Assembly (NCBI GenBank): GCA_015069065.1
Contig: SVJI01000070.1
Coordinates: forward strand, 1 to 7,408
Reading direction: 5' to 3'
From: Oscillospiraceae bacterium
Lineage (GTDB): Bacteria; Bacillota; Clostridia; UMGS1883
Length of the DNA: 7,408 nt
In this document: positions 1 to 6,475 of the stretch, one piece after another
Numbering within the stretch: position 1 is the first letter of the stretch
Layout: every line of letters starts with the position of its first letter
Translations under genes and position numbers: made by a program
Notes under the pieces: model-generated
The model's input: only the letters and a program-made list of their open reading frames with translations
Told to the model about the DNA's origin: nothing
Database searches by the model: none

Positions 1-1
1 C

Positions 2-466
2 ATTCCATTCAAGGAAAATATGGTTGAAAGAGATATCGAAAATGCTCTTGTAAAAGAAATTACAGCACTCCTTCTTGAACTTGGTACGGGGTTTGCATTT
101 TTAGGGAATCAGTATCATTTAAATGTCGGCGGCGATGATTTTTATATTGACTTGCTTTTCTATACCCTTAATCTCCGATCGTATGTGGTTATAGAGCTTA
201 AAACAGGAGATTTTAAACCTGAATATGCGGGGCAGCTTAATTTCTATCTTTCAGCAGTTGATGGAATTCTCAAAAAAGATACTGACAATCCATCAATTGG
301 CTTATTGCTGTGCAAGAGCAAAAACAATTTAGTTGCAGAGTATTATCTTAAGGATATGTCAAAGCCCATCGGCATTAGTGAATATAAAATAACAAATAGT
401 TTGCCCGAGGAATTGGAAAAACAATTGCCGTCTGTAGAAGATATTCAGAAGAGGATTAAAAACTAA
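2..466 (+). CDS. YhcG/DUF1016-family PDDEXK nuclease, C-terminal part (5' end outside window)
   Basis: The reading frame is open to the left edge (I-P-F-K-E-N precedes the first ATG at 20), and the family normally has an N-terminal domain before this point, so I treat it as a 5'-truncated gene rather than one starting at ATG 20. Counting from that Met, the visible part carries the nuclease core: ERDIE (3-7), LLELGTGFAFLGNQ (18-31), D44 in DFYIDLLFY, E59-L-K61 in VVIELK, and GQLNFYL (71-77). D44, E59 and K61 are the expected metal-binding and catalytic PD-(D/E)xK residues. The tail (KPIGISEY, then LPEELEKQLPS) matches the usual end of the family. Known members are putative restriction-like nucleases, often found beside type I restriction systems and in defence islands; the substrate is not established. 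The GHKL ATPase gene follows 39 nt later on the same strand, so the two are probably co-transcribed. Family call is sure; function is not. Confidence 0.9.
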   Translation: MPFKENMVERDIENALVKEITALLLELGTGFAFLGNQYHLNVGGDDFYIDLLFYTLNLRSYVVIELKTGDFKPEYAGQLNFYLSAVDGILKKDTDNPSIGLLLCKSKNNLVAEYYLKDMSKPIGISEYKITNSLPEELEKQLPSVEDIQKRIKN

Positions 467-493
467 TTGTTTTTCTGATATTTATCGTTAAGT

Positions 494-499
494 GAGGTG
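494..499 (+). promoter_or_regulatory. Ribosome binding site deciding the ATPase start
   Basis: GAGGTG lies 6 nt before ATG 506. The alternative GTG start at 497 sits inside this site and has no Shine-Dalgarno of its own, so ATG 506 is the better start. Confidence 0.6.
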
Positions 500-505
500 T
501 TATAT

Positions 506-1138
506 ATGAAAATTAATTTTAAAGGATTAGTGGATCTTCATGTTTTACCATCAACAGAGCCTTTATTGCCTTTGTATGAAGCTATCGTCAACTCAATTCA
601 AAGCATTGAAGAATCAGGAATTAAAAACGGAAGAATTGATATTGAGATTCAACGAGAATCGCAGATGCATCTTTTTGGGGAAGAATGGGAAACAGATATT
701 GAAAATATAATTATCAAGGATAATGGCGTCGGATTCAACAAGCAAAATTTTGAATCGTTTGATACATATGCTACAGATTTCAAACTTAGTAAAGGATGCA
801 AAGGTGTTGGTAGGATTATGTGGCTAAAAGCATTTAGCCGTGTCGAAATTGATAGCATATATGAATGCGAAAACAAGTTTTATAATAGAAAATTTGCCTT
901 TGATATAAACAATGCCGTTAACGATATGGTAAACGATGAAATTGAAAATCCAAAGGAAAAAACAACTACAGTTCGACTTATGGGGTTAATGTCCAAAATC
1001 AAAAGGAATACGCCAAAGAAATTAACAACTATTGCACGTGATATATTTAATCACTGTTTTGTTTATTTTATTACTAATGACATGCCACAAATATATTTGA
1101 AAGATGAAAACGACTCATCCACTTCACACATCCGGTAG
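506..1138 (+). pseudogene. GHKL (HATPase_c-like) ATPase, 3'-truncated
   Basis: Predicted 210 residues from ATG 506. The ATP-binding motifs of the GHKL superfamily (gyrase B, Hsp90, histidine kinase, MutL) are present: N-box YEAIVNS with E25 and N29, G1 box DNGVGF with D72, G2 box GCKGVGR (97-103), and a following beta strand, VEIDS. A leading segment, GLVDLHVLPSTEPLLP, resembles large stand-alone bacterial GHKL proteins, which I recall as being several hundred residues longer. Here the protein ends soon after the ATPase fold at YLKDENDSSTSHIR, and the last residues are read from the antisense strand of the response regulator gene. I therefore call it a truncated gene with a fortuitous stop. 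The transducer and effector regions that normally follow a GHKL domain are missing, so it is probably non-functional. It follows the PDDEXK nuclease by 39 nt, suggesting a nuclease-ATPase operon of the defence type (inference). The remaining alternative is that the contig is chimeric and the real gene is intact. Confidence 0.75.
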
Positions 1139-1821
1139 CCTACACCAAGCTCGTTTACGATATAGTTGCTTTTGCCTGGTTTGTCACCAAGCTTTTTCCT
1201 GATGTTTGCCATGTTTACCTGAAGTTTTTTAGTGCTGTTCAGGTCATTATATCCCCATATATCACGAATAATAGAGGCATAGGTCATAACCTTTCCCGAA
1301 TGTTCGGAAAGGAAAGCTATGATGTTATACTCCGTCTGCGTGAGCGTTACCTCAGCCTTATCCACAAACACACGTCTTGCATCGTAGTCAATTTCAAGAC
1401 TTCCCGATTTAAATCTTCCGCCGGGTAGCTTACCCTCAATGGTGCTTCGCCTTGAGTTTCGCAGTGCCGACCTCACCCTTGCAACAAGCTCTGCCGAGCT
1501 AAACGGTTTTGTCACATAATCATTTGCTCCGACATCAAGTGCATCAACCTTATCCTTTTCATCCGTTCTGGCAGAAAGCACGATAACAGGGGTTAAGGAA
1601 TCCTTTCTGACACTTTTCAGGAAAGTCATTCCGTCATAATCAGGCAAACCAAGGTCAAGTATTACCAAATCAGGTCTGTGAGAAGAAAACATCATCCGAC
1701 CGTTATCGCAAGTTTTTGCACAAAGAACCTGATATCCGCTTGTTTCAAGAAGTGTTTTCAGGAGGTTATTTATATTATCCTCATCTTCAATTACGAGGAT
1801 TTTATATTTATTATTATGCAT
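1063..1821 (-). CDS. kdpE: KdpE-like OmpR-family response regulator with an abnormal C-terminal tail
   Basis: 252 residues. The receiver domain (about 6-120) has the acidic pair E12-D13, phospho-acceptor D56 in VILDLGLPD, S83 in VIVLSAR and K105 in DYVTKPF. A winged-helix DNA-binding domain follows (about 135-231) with LTQTEYNIIAFL, the recognition-helix region STKKLQVNMANIRKKLG, and the closing hairpin ELGVGYRM (about 224-231). It is phosphorylated by the adjacent kinase and acts as a cytoplasmic transcription factor. The start at 1821 follows the kinase stop by one base, with GGAGG inside the end of the kinase gene, so translation is coupled. KdpE-like proteins normally end within a few residues of GVGYRM; here about 20 more residues (232-252) continue into the antisense strand of the ATPase gene before a stop at 1063. 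The core domain is complete, so it may still work. KdpE is the closest subfamily I recognise, but no K+ transport target is visible to confirm it. Confidence 0.88.
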   Translation of the reverse strand: MHNNKYKILVIEDEDNINNLLKTLLETSGYQVLCAKTCDNGRMMFSSHRPDLVILDLGLPDYDGMTFLKSVRKDSLTPVIVLSARTDEKDKVDALDVGANDYVTKPFSSAELVARVRSALRNSRRSTIEGKLPGGRFKSGSLEIDYDARRVFVDKAEVTLTQTEYNIIAFLSEHSGKVMTYASIIRDIWGYNDLNSTKKLQVNMANIRKKLGDKPGKSNYIVNELGVGYRMCEVDESFSSFKYICGMSLVIK

Positions 1822-1822
1822 T

Positions 1823-2875
1823 TTATTTATCCTCCATGTTTAGTGTAAAGCGGAATACACATCCGCCGTCCTTTGCATTCTCTGCTTTTATATCTCCGCC
1901 GTGCGCTTTAATAATTGATGCACATACCGAAAGACCGATTCCCGCATTATTCTTTCTGCTGTCTGAAACATCACAATTTGTTGTATATACACCGCTGAAA
2001 ATATCCCTGAGCTTCGCTTTAGGAATTCCGCATCCGTTGTCCTTTATTTCAAAAATTGCTTTGCCTGATATTGTAAACACCTTAAACCTTAAAGATGTCA
2101 TGCCAATTGCGTGCTGTACTGCATTTTCGAGGATATTTATTAAAACCTGCTCGATGAGGAGTGCATCCATCGGTATTGAAACGAAATCCTCAGGGATATC
2201 AACATCAATCACCTGCTGCGGATACCTTTTTGCAAATTTAACCAAAACTGAATCAACAAGCTCATCGAGAACCGTTTCTGTTTTGATAATTTTTACATTT
2301 TCTCCGTCAAGCCTTGTTATTGACAACAGATTTTCCACCATGCGATGAAGCCACTGTGAATCCTCTCTGATACCCTTAAGCATTTCTTTGCATTGTTCGT
2401 CACTGAAATCGTCATACTTTTCCACAAGAGCAGAGCTTGCGCCATAAATTGTAGTAAGCGGCGTTCTTAAATCGTGCGAAATTGCTCTTAATAAATTGGC
2501 ACGCATTCTCTCCTTATCTCTCTCTGCCCGAATTGCCTCATGATGCTTTACCTTTGCAGTAAGTCCGCAGGTCATCATAGTGACAACGAGAAGAATTATC
2601 GCAGATACAATGTTTTCAGCTATGGTGAAGTTAAACGTAAAGAACGGAAAATCAAAAGCAAAATTAACCGCCAGAACAGTTAAAATTGCAGAGGTTATGC
2701 CGTAAATATATCCTGTCGTCAGAACAGACACCAGATATACACCCAGCACAAAAATCGCAGATACCAGTGCGCTGTTATTGAATATGTATTTTAAAACCAA
2801 ACACATCAAAAAGCACAAGAAAAGAATTGTCAGTGTAATCAATGTGTTTTTCAGAATTTCAGTTGGTTTTTTCAT
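1823..2875 (-). CDS. kdpD: KdpD-like sensor histidine kinase (short form: DUF4118 membrane domain + HisKA + HATPase)
   Basis: 350 residues. Residues about 10-107 hold four close-packed hydrophobic segments with the NFAFDFPFFTF signature (71-81) typical of the KdpD transmembrane domain (DUF4118), ending in LTAKVK. The HisKA domain follows with H134 in RAISHDLRTPLT, the autophosphorylation site. The HATPase part has an N-box LINILENAVQHA, G1 DNGCGIP and G2 NAGIGLSVC. The N-terminal KdpD sensor and Usp domains of the E. coli protein (about 900 residues) are absent; this short architecture is common in Clostridia. It sits in the membrane and phosphorylates the adjacent regulator. GGAGG (2881-2885) is 5 nt before ATG 2875. 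No kdpFABC or trk gene lies in the window, so the potassium link rests on family resemblance only. Confidence 0.88.
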   Translation of the reverse strand: MKKPTEILKNTLITLTILFLCFLMCLVLKYIFNNSALVSAIFVLGVYLVSVLTTGYIYGITSAILTVLAVNFAFDFPFFTFNFTIAENIVSAIILLVVTMMTCGLTAKVKHHEAIRAERDKERMRANLLRAISHDLRTPLTTIYGASSALVEKYDDFSDEQCKEMLKGIREDSQWLHRMVENLLSITRLDGENVKIIKTETVLDELVDSVLVKFAKRYPQQVIDVDIPEDFVSIPMDALLIEQVLINILENAVQHAIGMTSLRFKVFTISGKAIFEIKDNGCGIPKAKLRDIFSGVYTTNCDVSDSRKNNAGIGLSVCASIIKAHGGDIKAENAKDGGCVFRFTLNMEDK

Positions 2876-2923
2876 ATAATCCTCCGCTCCAAAAATTCCT
2901 CTCGTGTATAGTTGCTTCTGTAA

Positions 2924-2957
2924 TATCTTATACTATATCATTAAATTGACTAAGATA
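2924..2957. repeat. Inverted repeat TATCTTA/TAAGATA around the candidate kinase promoter
   Basis: TATCTTA at 2924-2930 and its perfect complement TAAGATA at 2951-2957, with 20 nt between. The arms straddle the candidate extended -10. It could be a regulator-binding site or a chance AT-rich match; seven base pairs is short. Confidence 0.3.
2932..2940 (-). promoter_or_regulatory. Candidate extended -10 promoter for the kinase-regulator operon
   Basis: Read on the minus strand this is TGATATAGT, a TGn followed by a near-consensus -10 hexamer, about 47 nt upstream of the kinase Shine-Dalgarno. No convincing -35 box lies 16-18 nt upstream. It is flanked by a 7-bp inverted repeat (2924-2930 and 2951-2957). 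In AT-rich DNA such matches are common. Confidence 0.3.
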
Positions 2958-2977
2958 CGGTTAAGGATTTTATTATT

Positions 2978-3012
2978 AAAGCAGACAGAGCAATCATCTC
3001 CTGTCTGCTTTT
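2978..3012 (-). terminator. Hairpin terminator after trxB (possibly bidirectional)
   Basis: Perfect GCAGACAG (2981-2988) pairs with CTGTCTGC (3001-3008), extended by AAA/TTT to 11 bp, with a 12-nt loop. It starts about 35 nt after the trxB stop. On the minus strand the hairpin is followed by TTTAATAATAAAAT, a broken U-tract; on the plus strand by TTTT. It separates the trx operon from the kinase operon on the same strand. Confidence 0.75.
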
Positions 3013-3046
3013 CATAATTAAATTATAGCACACAATATTATATAAA

Positions 3047-3967
3047 TCAAATGTTTGCTAAGTATTCTTCTGCAAAATGAGCTGCAGCTGCCCCATCCGC
3101 TGCAGCACTTACTATCTGGCGGACAATCTTTGTACGCACATCCCCCGCTGCAAAAACTCCGTTTATGCTGGTTTTAGTTGTTTCATCTGCTATAATATAG
3201 CCATTTTTATCAACATCCATCTGACCGCGAAAGAGCTGTGTCTGTGGATGTCTTCCAATACTTATAAAAACTCCGTCAGTAGAAATTTCTCTTTCCTTAC
3301 CCTTTACTAAATCCTTAATTCTGACACCTGTAACATTATTATCTGCTAAAATTTCGCAAACTGTACTGTTCCACTCAAATTCTACATTCTGCGCCTTAAA
3401 GAGCGGCTCATGATAAAACTTTTCGGCTTTGAGAGTGTCTCTCCTGTGGACAACAATAACTTTTTTACATATTTTAGAAAGCAAAAGGGCATCTGCAGCT
3501 GCAGAATTTCCTCCGCCTATTACAACGACGGTTTTTCCTTTATAGAACATACCGTCGCAAGCGGCACAGTATCCTACACCCCTGCCAATCAGTTCTTCTT
3601 CATTTTCAAGTCCCAGTTGCCTATGCTCTGCACCTGTCGCAACTATGACACTGCGAGCCAGAAGAACTCTGTCGGGAGTTGTGATTTTCTTAATTTTATC
3701 CTTTAAATCCACATCTATAACTTCCGCCTGAAAAGTTTCCGCACCAAATCTCTCTGCTCCCTGCTGTATTTTGCTCCCTAAATCAAATCCATCCACACCA
3801 TCCGGGAAGCCGGGGTAATTGTCTATTTGTGAAGTTTGAGTCATCTGTCCCCCTGCCGAAAACTTTTCAACTACAAGTGTATCAAAACCCGCCCTTGTTG
3901 TATAAATTGCCGAGGTATATCCTGCCGGGCCTCCGCCAATTACAATTACATCGTATATTTTTCCCAT
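3047..3967 (-). CDS. trxB: Thioredoxin reductase (NADPH), FAD-dependent
   Basis: 306 residues, the usual length for a low-molecular-weight bacterial thioredoxin reductase. The FAD-binding Rossmann motif is IGGGPAGYTSA (10-20). The redox-active disulfide is C134-A-A-C137 in YCAACDG. The NADPH-binding motif is IGGGNSAAADAL (150-161), followed by VVHRRD (172-177) for the 2'-phosphate; the third basic residue of the usual HRRxxxR is K180 instead of R. The C-terminal FAD motif FAAGDVR is present near residue 273-279. It passes electrons from NADPH through FAD to thioredoxin in the cytoplasm. AAGGAG lies 8 nt before ATG 3967. It follows trxA by 39 nt on the same strand, so it is the second gene of a trxA-trxB operon and ends at the hairpin around 3000. 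Confidence 0.96.
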   Translation of the reverse strand: MGKIYDVIVIGGGPAGYTSAIYTTRAGFDTLVVEKFSAGGQMTQTSQIDNYPGFPDGVDGFDLGSKIQQGAERFGAETFQAEVIDVDLKDKIKKITTPDRVLLARSVIVATGAEHRQLGLENEEELIGRGVGYCAACDGMFYKGKTVVVIGGGNSAAADALLLSKICKKVIVVHRRDTLKAEKFYHEPLFKAQNVEFEWNSTVCEILADNNVTGVRIKDLVKGKEREISTDGVFISIGRHPQTQLFRGQMDVDKNGYIIADETTKTSINGVFAAGDVRTKIVRQIVSAAADGAAAAHFAEEYLANI

Positions 3968-4006
3968 TCTTCATTCTCCTTGCAGAAAAAGTATGCTGAT
4001 ACTTGT

Positions 4007-4312
4007 TTAAAGCAGTTCAAGTATTTGATTTTTAGGTTTAATTCCGACTGATTTGTTGACTACTTTACCGCCTTTTATAACTAAAATTGTAGGAATACTC
4101 ATTATATGAAATTTTGAGGCAAGTTCCTGTTCCTCGTCTATATTTACCTTGCATACTTTAATTTCTGAATTTTCTGCAGCAATTTCATCTATAATAGGCG
4201 AAATAGATTTACAGGGGCCGCACCAACCCGCCCAGAAATCTACTAATACAGGTCTGTCACTTTCCAAAACCTCTTTTTGAAAATTATTTTTATTAACTGC
4301 TAAAACTGACAT
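4007..4312 (-). CDS. trxA: Thioredoxin
   Basis: 101 residues, slightly shorter than the usual 104-110. It has one thioredoxin fold: VDFWAGWCGPCK with active-site C31-G-P-C34, D25 in the buried-acid position, and the cis-proline P74 in SIPT. It reduces protein disulfides in the cytoplasm and is recycled by the thioredoxin reductase encoded immediately downstream. GGATGG lies about 9 nt before ATG 4312. An extra cysteine, C54, sits outside the active site. It is the first gene of the operon and is divergent from the yyaL-like gene, which also encodes a thioredoxin-like domain. Confidence 0.96.
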   Translation of the reverse strand: MSVLAVNKNNFQKEVLESDRPVLVDFWAGWCGPCKSISPIIDEIAAENSEIKVCKVNIDEEQELASKFHIMSIPTILVIKGGKVVNKSVGIKPKNQILELL

Positions 4313-4404
4313 AATTCACCCATCCTTTTTATTTTATAACTTATTTATAGTATTTCTTTTTTTACAGGGGGATATACTATCAAAAACAAAACACGGAGGA
4401 AGCA
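4313..4404. promoter_or_regulatory. Divergent intergenic region between trxA and the yyaL-like gene
   Basis: 92 bp, very AT-rich, must hold the start signals for both directions. For the plus-strand gene, TATACT (4373-4378) is a good -10 candidate about 16 nt before the GGAGG at 4395-4399, but no good -35 sits at the right distance. For trxA, several TATAAA-like hexamers lie in 4325-4352 without a clear -35. A shared regulator is possible, but I see no convincing operator. Confidence 0.4.
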
Positions 4405-6345
4405 ATGGAAAATCAGTTAAAAAACGAAACAAGTCCGTACCTGTTGCAGCATGCAGAAAATCCTGTAAACTGGTATCCGTGGTGTGAAGATGCATTCCAG
4501 AAAGCAAAGGCAGAGAATAAGCCGGTTTTTTTGAGCATTGGCTACAGTACATGCCACTGGTGTCACGTTATGGCTCATGAAAGCTTTGAGGATAATAAAA
4601 CGGCAGATATTCTTAATAAATATTTTATTTCAATAAAAGTAGACCGCGAGGAAAGGCCCGATATCGACAGCGTATATATGTCGGTGTGTCAGGCATTTAC
4701 AGGAAGCGGAGGCTGGCCTATGAGCATATTTATGACGTGGGATAAAAAGCCGTTTTTTGCAGGCACATATTTTCCTCCCCGTCCGCGTTATGGAATGCCG
4801 GGCTTTTCAGAGCTTTTAAATACAATTGCAAATCGCTGGAAATCACATCATGCAGACCTTTTAGAGTCCGCGGAAGAAATTATTGAGCATCTGAAAAACA
4901 CAGAAAACCCTGAAATTTCCCCTGTCGCAGGCGACCTGATACAACGCACAGTGGGTATTTTTGAGAATACTTTTGACAGCGCTTACGGCGGGTTTGGTAA
5001 TGCACCCAAGTTTCCGACACCGCATAACTTATTATTCCTGATGCTTTATGCAAAGCAAAATGACAATTATGATATATTAAAAATGGCAGAAAAAACGCTG
5101 TTACAAATGAGAAAAGGGGGGATTTTTGACCAAGTCGGTTATGGTTTTTCAAGATATTCCACTGATAGGTACTATCTCGCTCCTCACTTTGAGAAAATGC
5201 TCTACGATAACGCACTCCTGATAATAGCATACGCATCCGCCTACAATATTACAAATAACAACATTTACCTTGACACTGCGGAAAAAACCGCACAATATGT
5301 TTTAAGAGAAATGACATCTGAATACGGCGGGTTCTATAGTGCACAGGATGCTGACAGTGAGGGTGTTGAGGGGAAATACTACACCTTTTCACTAAAAGAA
5401 ATTATCGAAATTTTAGGCGAGGAAAGGGGAAATGAATTCGCCAATGTTTTCGATATTACTCACAACGGCAATTTTGAAGGTGCGAACATTCCCAACCTGT
5501 TAAAAAGCAGCGATTTAAAGACAGAGTTCCAAGAAGAAATTAAAAAGCTGTACAGTTACCGAAAAAACCGCTTTAAGCTCCACCTTGATGATAAAATTCT
5601 ATTATCATGGAATTCTATGATGATTGCAGCACTAACCATGCTTTACAGGGTTACACGAAACGACAAATATCTTAATGCTGCACAAAAATCACAGGAATTC
5701 ATTGAAAAAAATTTGTCTGACGGCCGAAGCCTTTACACAAGCTTTCGGGATGGAAAGTGTTCAAAAAATACATTTTTGGACGATTATGCATTTTACGTTG
5801 CAGCCCTGATAGAGCTTTATAACTCAACACTGGAGAAAAGTTATCTTGAAAAAGCAGAAAAATTCTGTAAAGAAACAGTAAGGCTCTTTATGGACGACAA
5901 GAACGGAGGTTTTTACCTCTCTTCCCTTAATAGTACAGAGCTGTTTTTAAATCCAAAGGAAACCTACGACGGAGCAATCCCCAGCGGAAATTCGGTTATG
6001 GCATACAATTTGGTCAGACTGTATCAAATTACAGAGGTGGACGAGTATAAGACTCTTTTGGAAAAACAGCTGAATTTTATGTCCGCTAAAGCAGACGAGT
6101 ATGCGACAGGCAACAGTATGTTTTTAATTGTATTGATGCTGTATGAGGATAGTATCCCTCATATTACTGTTGCGTTAAAAGATTACTCCGAATTAAATAA
6201 AATAAAAGAGAAGCTTCCTTTTCTGGCAAACGTATCGGTAGTGACAGAAAACAAAAAATACCCCCTGTTAAACAACCAAACAACATTTTACGTTTGCAAA
6301 AACCACAATTGCCTGCCGCCGACTAATGAAGTTGTGTTCCTATAA
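4405..6345 (+). CDS. yyaL: YyaL/SSP411-family protein (thioredoxin-like domain + alpha/alpha barrel, DUF255)
   Basis: 646 residues, near the usual 600-700 of the family. The N-terminal thioredoxin-like domain (about 1-165) has the family signature NETSPYLLQHAENPVNWYPW (7-26), the CxxC site C50-H-W-C53 in STCHWCHVM, DREERPDID (80-88) and GGWPMSIF (102-109), with P105 near the cis-Pro position. The rest is an (alpha/alpha)6 barrel like N-acylglucosamine 2-epimerases: KFPTPHNLLF, FEKMLYDNALL, YSAQDADSEGVEGKYY, LLSWNSMMIAAL, and DGAIPSGNSVMAYNL. The cytoplasmic role is unproven; the family is known from bacteria to mammals (SSP411/SPATA20), but no reaction has been established that I can name. 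GGAGG at 4395-4399 is 5 nt before ATG 4405. It is divergent from trxA-trxB, which fits a thiol-redox role for the CHWC site (inference). Its transcript ends at hairpins 6366-6445. Confidence 0.93.
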   Translation: MENQLKNETSPYLLQHAENPVNWYPWCEDAFQKAKAENKPVFLSIGYSTCHWCHVMAHESFEDNKTADILNKYFISIKVDREERPDIDSVYMSVCQAFTGSGGWPMSIFMTWDKKPFFAGTYFPPRPRYGMPGFSELLNTIANRWKSHHADLLESAEEIIEHLKNTENPEISPVAGDLIQRTVGIFENTFDSAYGGFGNAPKFPTPHNLLFLMLYAKQNDNYDILKMAEKTLLQMRKGGIFDQVGYGFSRYSTDRYYLAPHFEKMLYDNALLIIAYASAYNITNNNIYLDTAEKTAQYVLREMTSEYGGFYSAQDADSEGVEGKYYTFSLKEIIEILGEERGNEFANVFDITHNGNFEGANIPNLLKSSDLKTEFQEEIKKLYSYRKNRFKLHLDDKILLSWNSMMIAALTMLYRVTRNDKYLNAAQKSQEFIEKNLSDGRSLYTSFRDGKCSKNTFLDDYAFYVAALIELYNSTLEKSYLEKAEKFCKETVRLFMDDKNGGFYLSSLNSTELFLNPKETYDGAIPSGNSVMAYNLVRLYQITEVDEYKTLLEKQLNFMSAKADEYATGNSMFLIVLMLYEDSIPHITVALKDYSELNKIKEKLPFLANVSVVTENKKYPLLNNQTTFYVCKNHNCLPPTNEVVFL

Positions 6346-6365
6346 TGTTTTACTGACAAAGAGTA

Positions 6366-6397
6366 CAAAGGCACGGATTTTCATATCCGTGCCTTTG
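6366..6397. terminator. Perfect 13-bp hairpin between convergent genes
   Basis: CAAAGGCACGGAT (6366-6378) pairs perfectly with ATCCGTGCCTTTG (6385-6397) around a 6-nt loop. It begins 20 nt after the yyaL-like stop. Neither strand has a U-tract after it, so it may act as a 3'-end stabiliser, a symmetric transcription barrier, or the upstream half of a tandem terminator. Confidence 0.6.
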
Positions 6398-6418
6398 ATT
6401 GCGCCCACTCATTGTATG

Positions 6419-6445
6419 AAGCTGCTGAAACAGCTTTTTTATTTT
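6419..6445 (+). terminator. Intrinsic terminator for the yyaL-like gene
   Basis: AAGCTG (6419-6424) pairs with CAGCTT (6431-6436) around a CTGAAA loop, followed by a T-rich run TTTTATTTT (6437-6445). The stem is short, but the U-tract is good and on the plus strand only. Confidence 0.7.
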
Positions 6446-6475
6446 GTGTGTCTCCTTCGCCAATCCATTTATAAA

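Noticed and set aside
1716..2348. 210-codon open frame on the plus strand opposite the kinase and regulator
   Set aside because: It is antisense to two well-supported genes, has no ribosome site, and its product has no recognisable domain.
3410..3706. Open frame antisense to trxB (also 3077-3310 and 3836-4051)
   Set aside because: These lie opposite a strong thioredoxin reductase/thioredoxin coding signal; the products are low-complexity and cysteine/serine-rich shadows.
4361..4366. TTTACA as a -35 box for the yyaL-like gene
   Set aside because: Only 6 nt from the TATACT hexamer, and no -10 lies 16-18 nt downstream.
4880..5236. 118-codon minus-strand frame inside the yyaL-like gene
   Set aside because: Shadow of a clearly conserved gene, with no start signals.
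6350..6412. 20-codon minus-strand frame across the 13-bp hairpin, encoding several cysteines
   Set aside because: No ribosome site; the sequence is explained by the hairpin.
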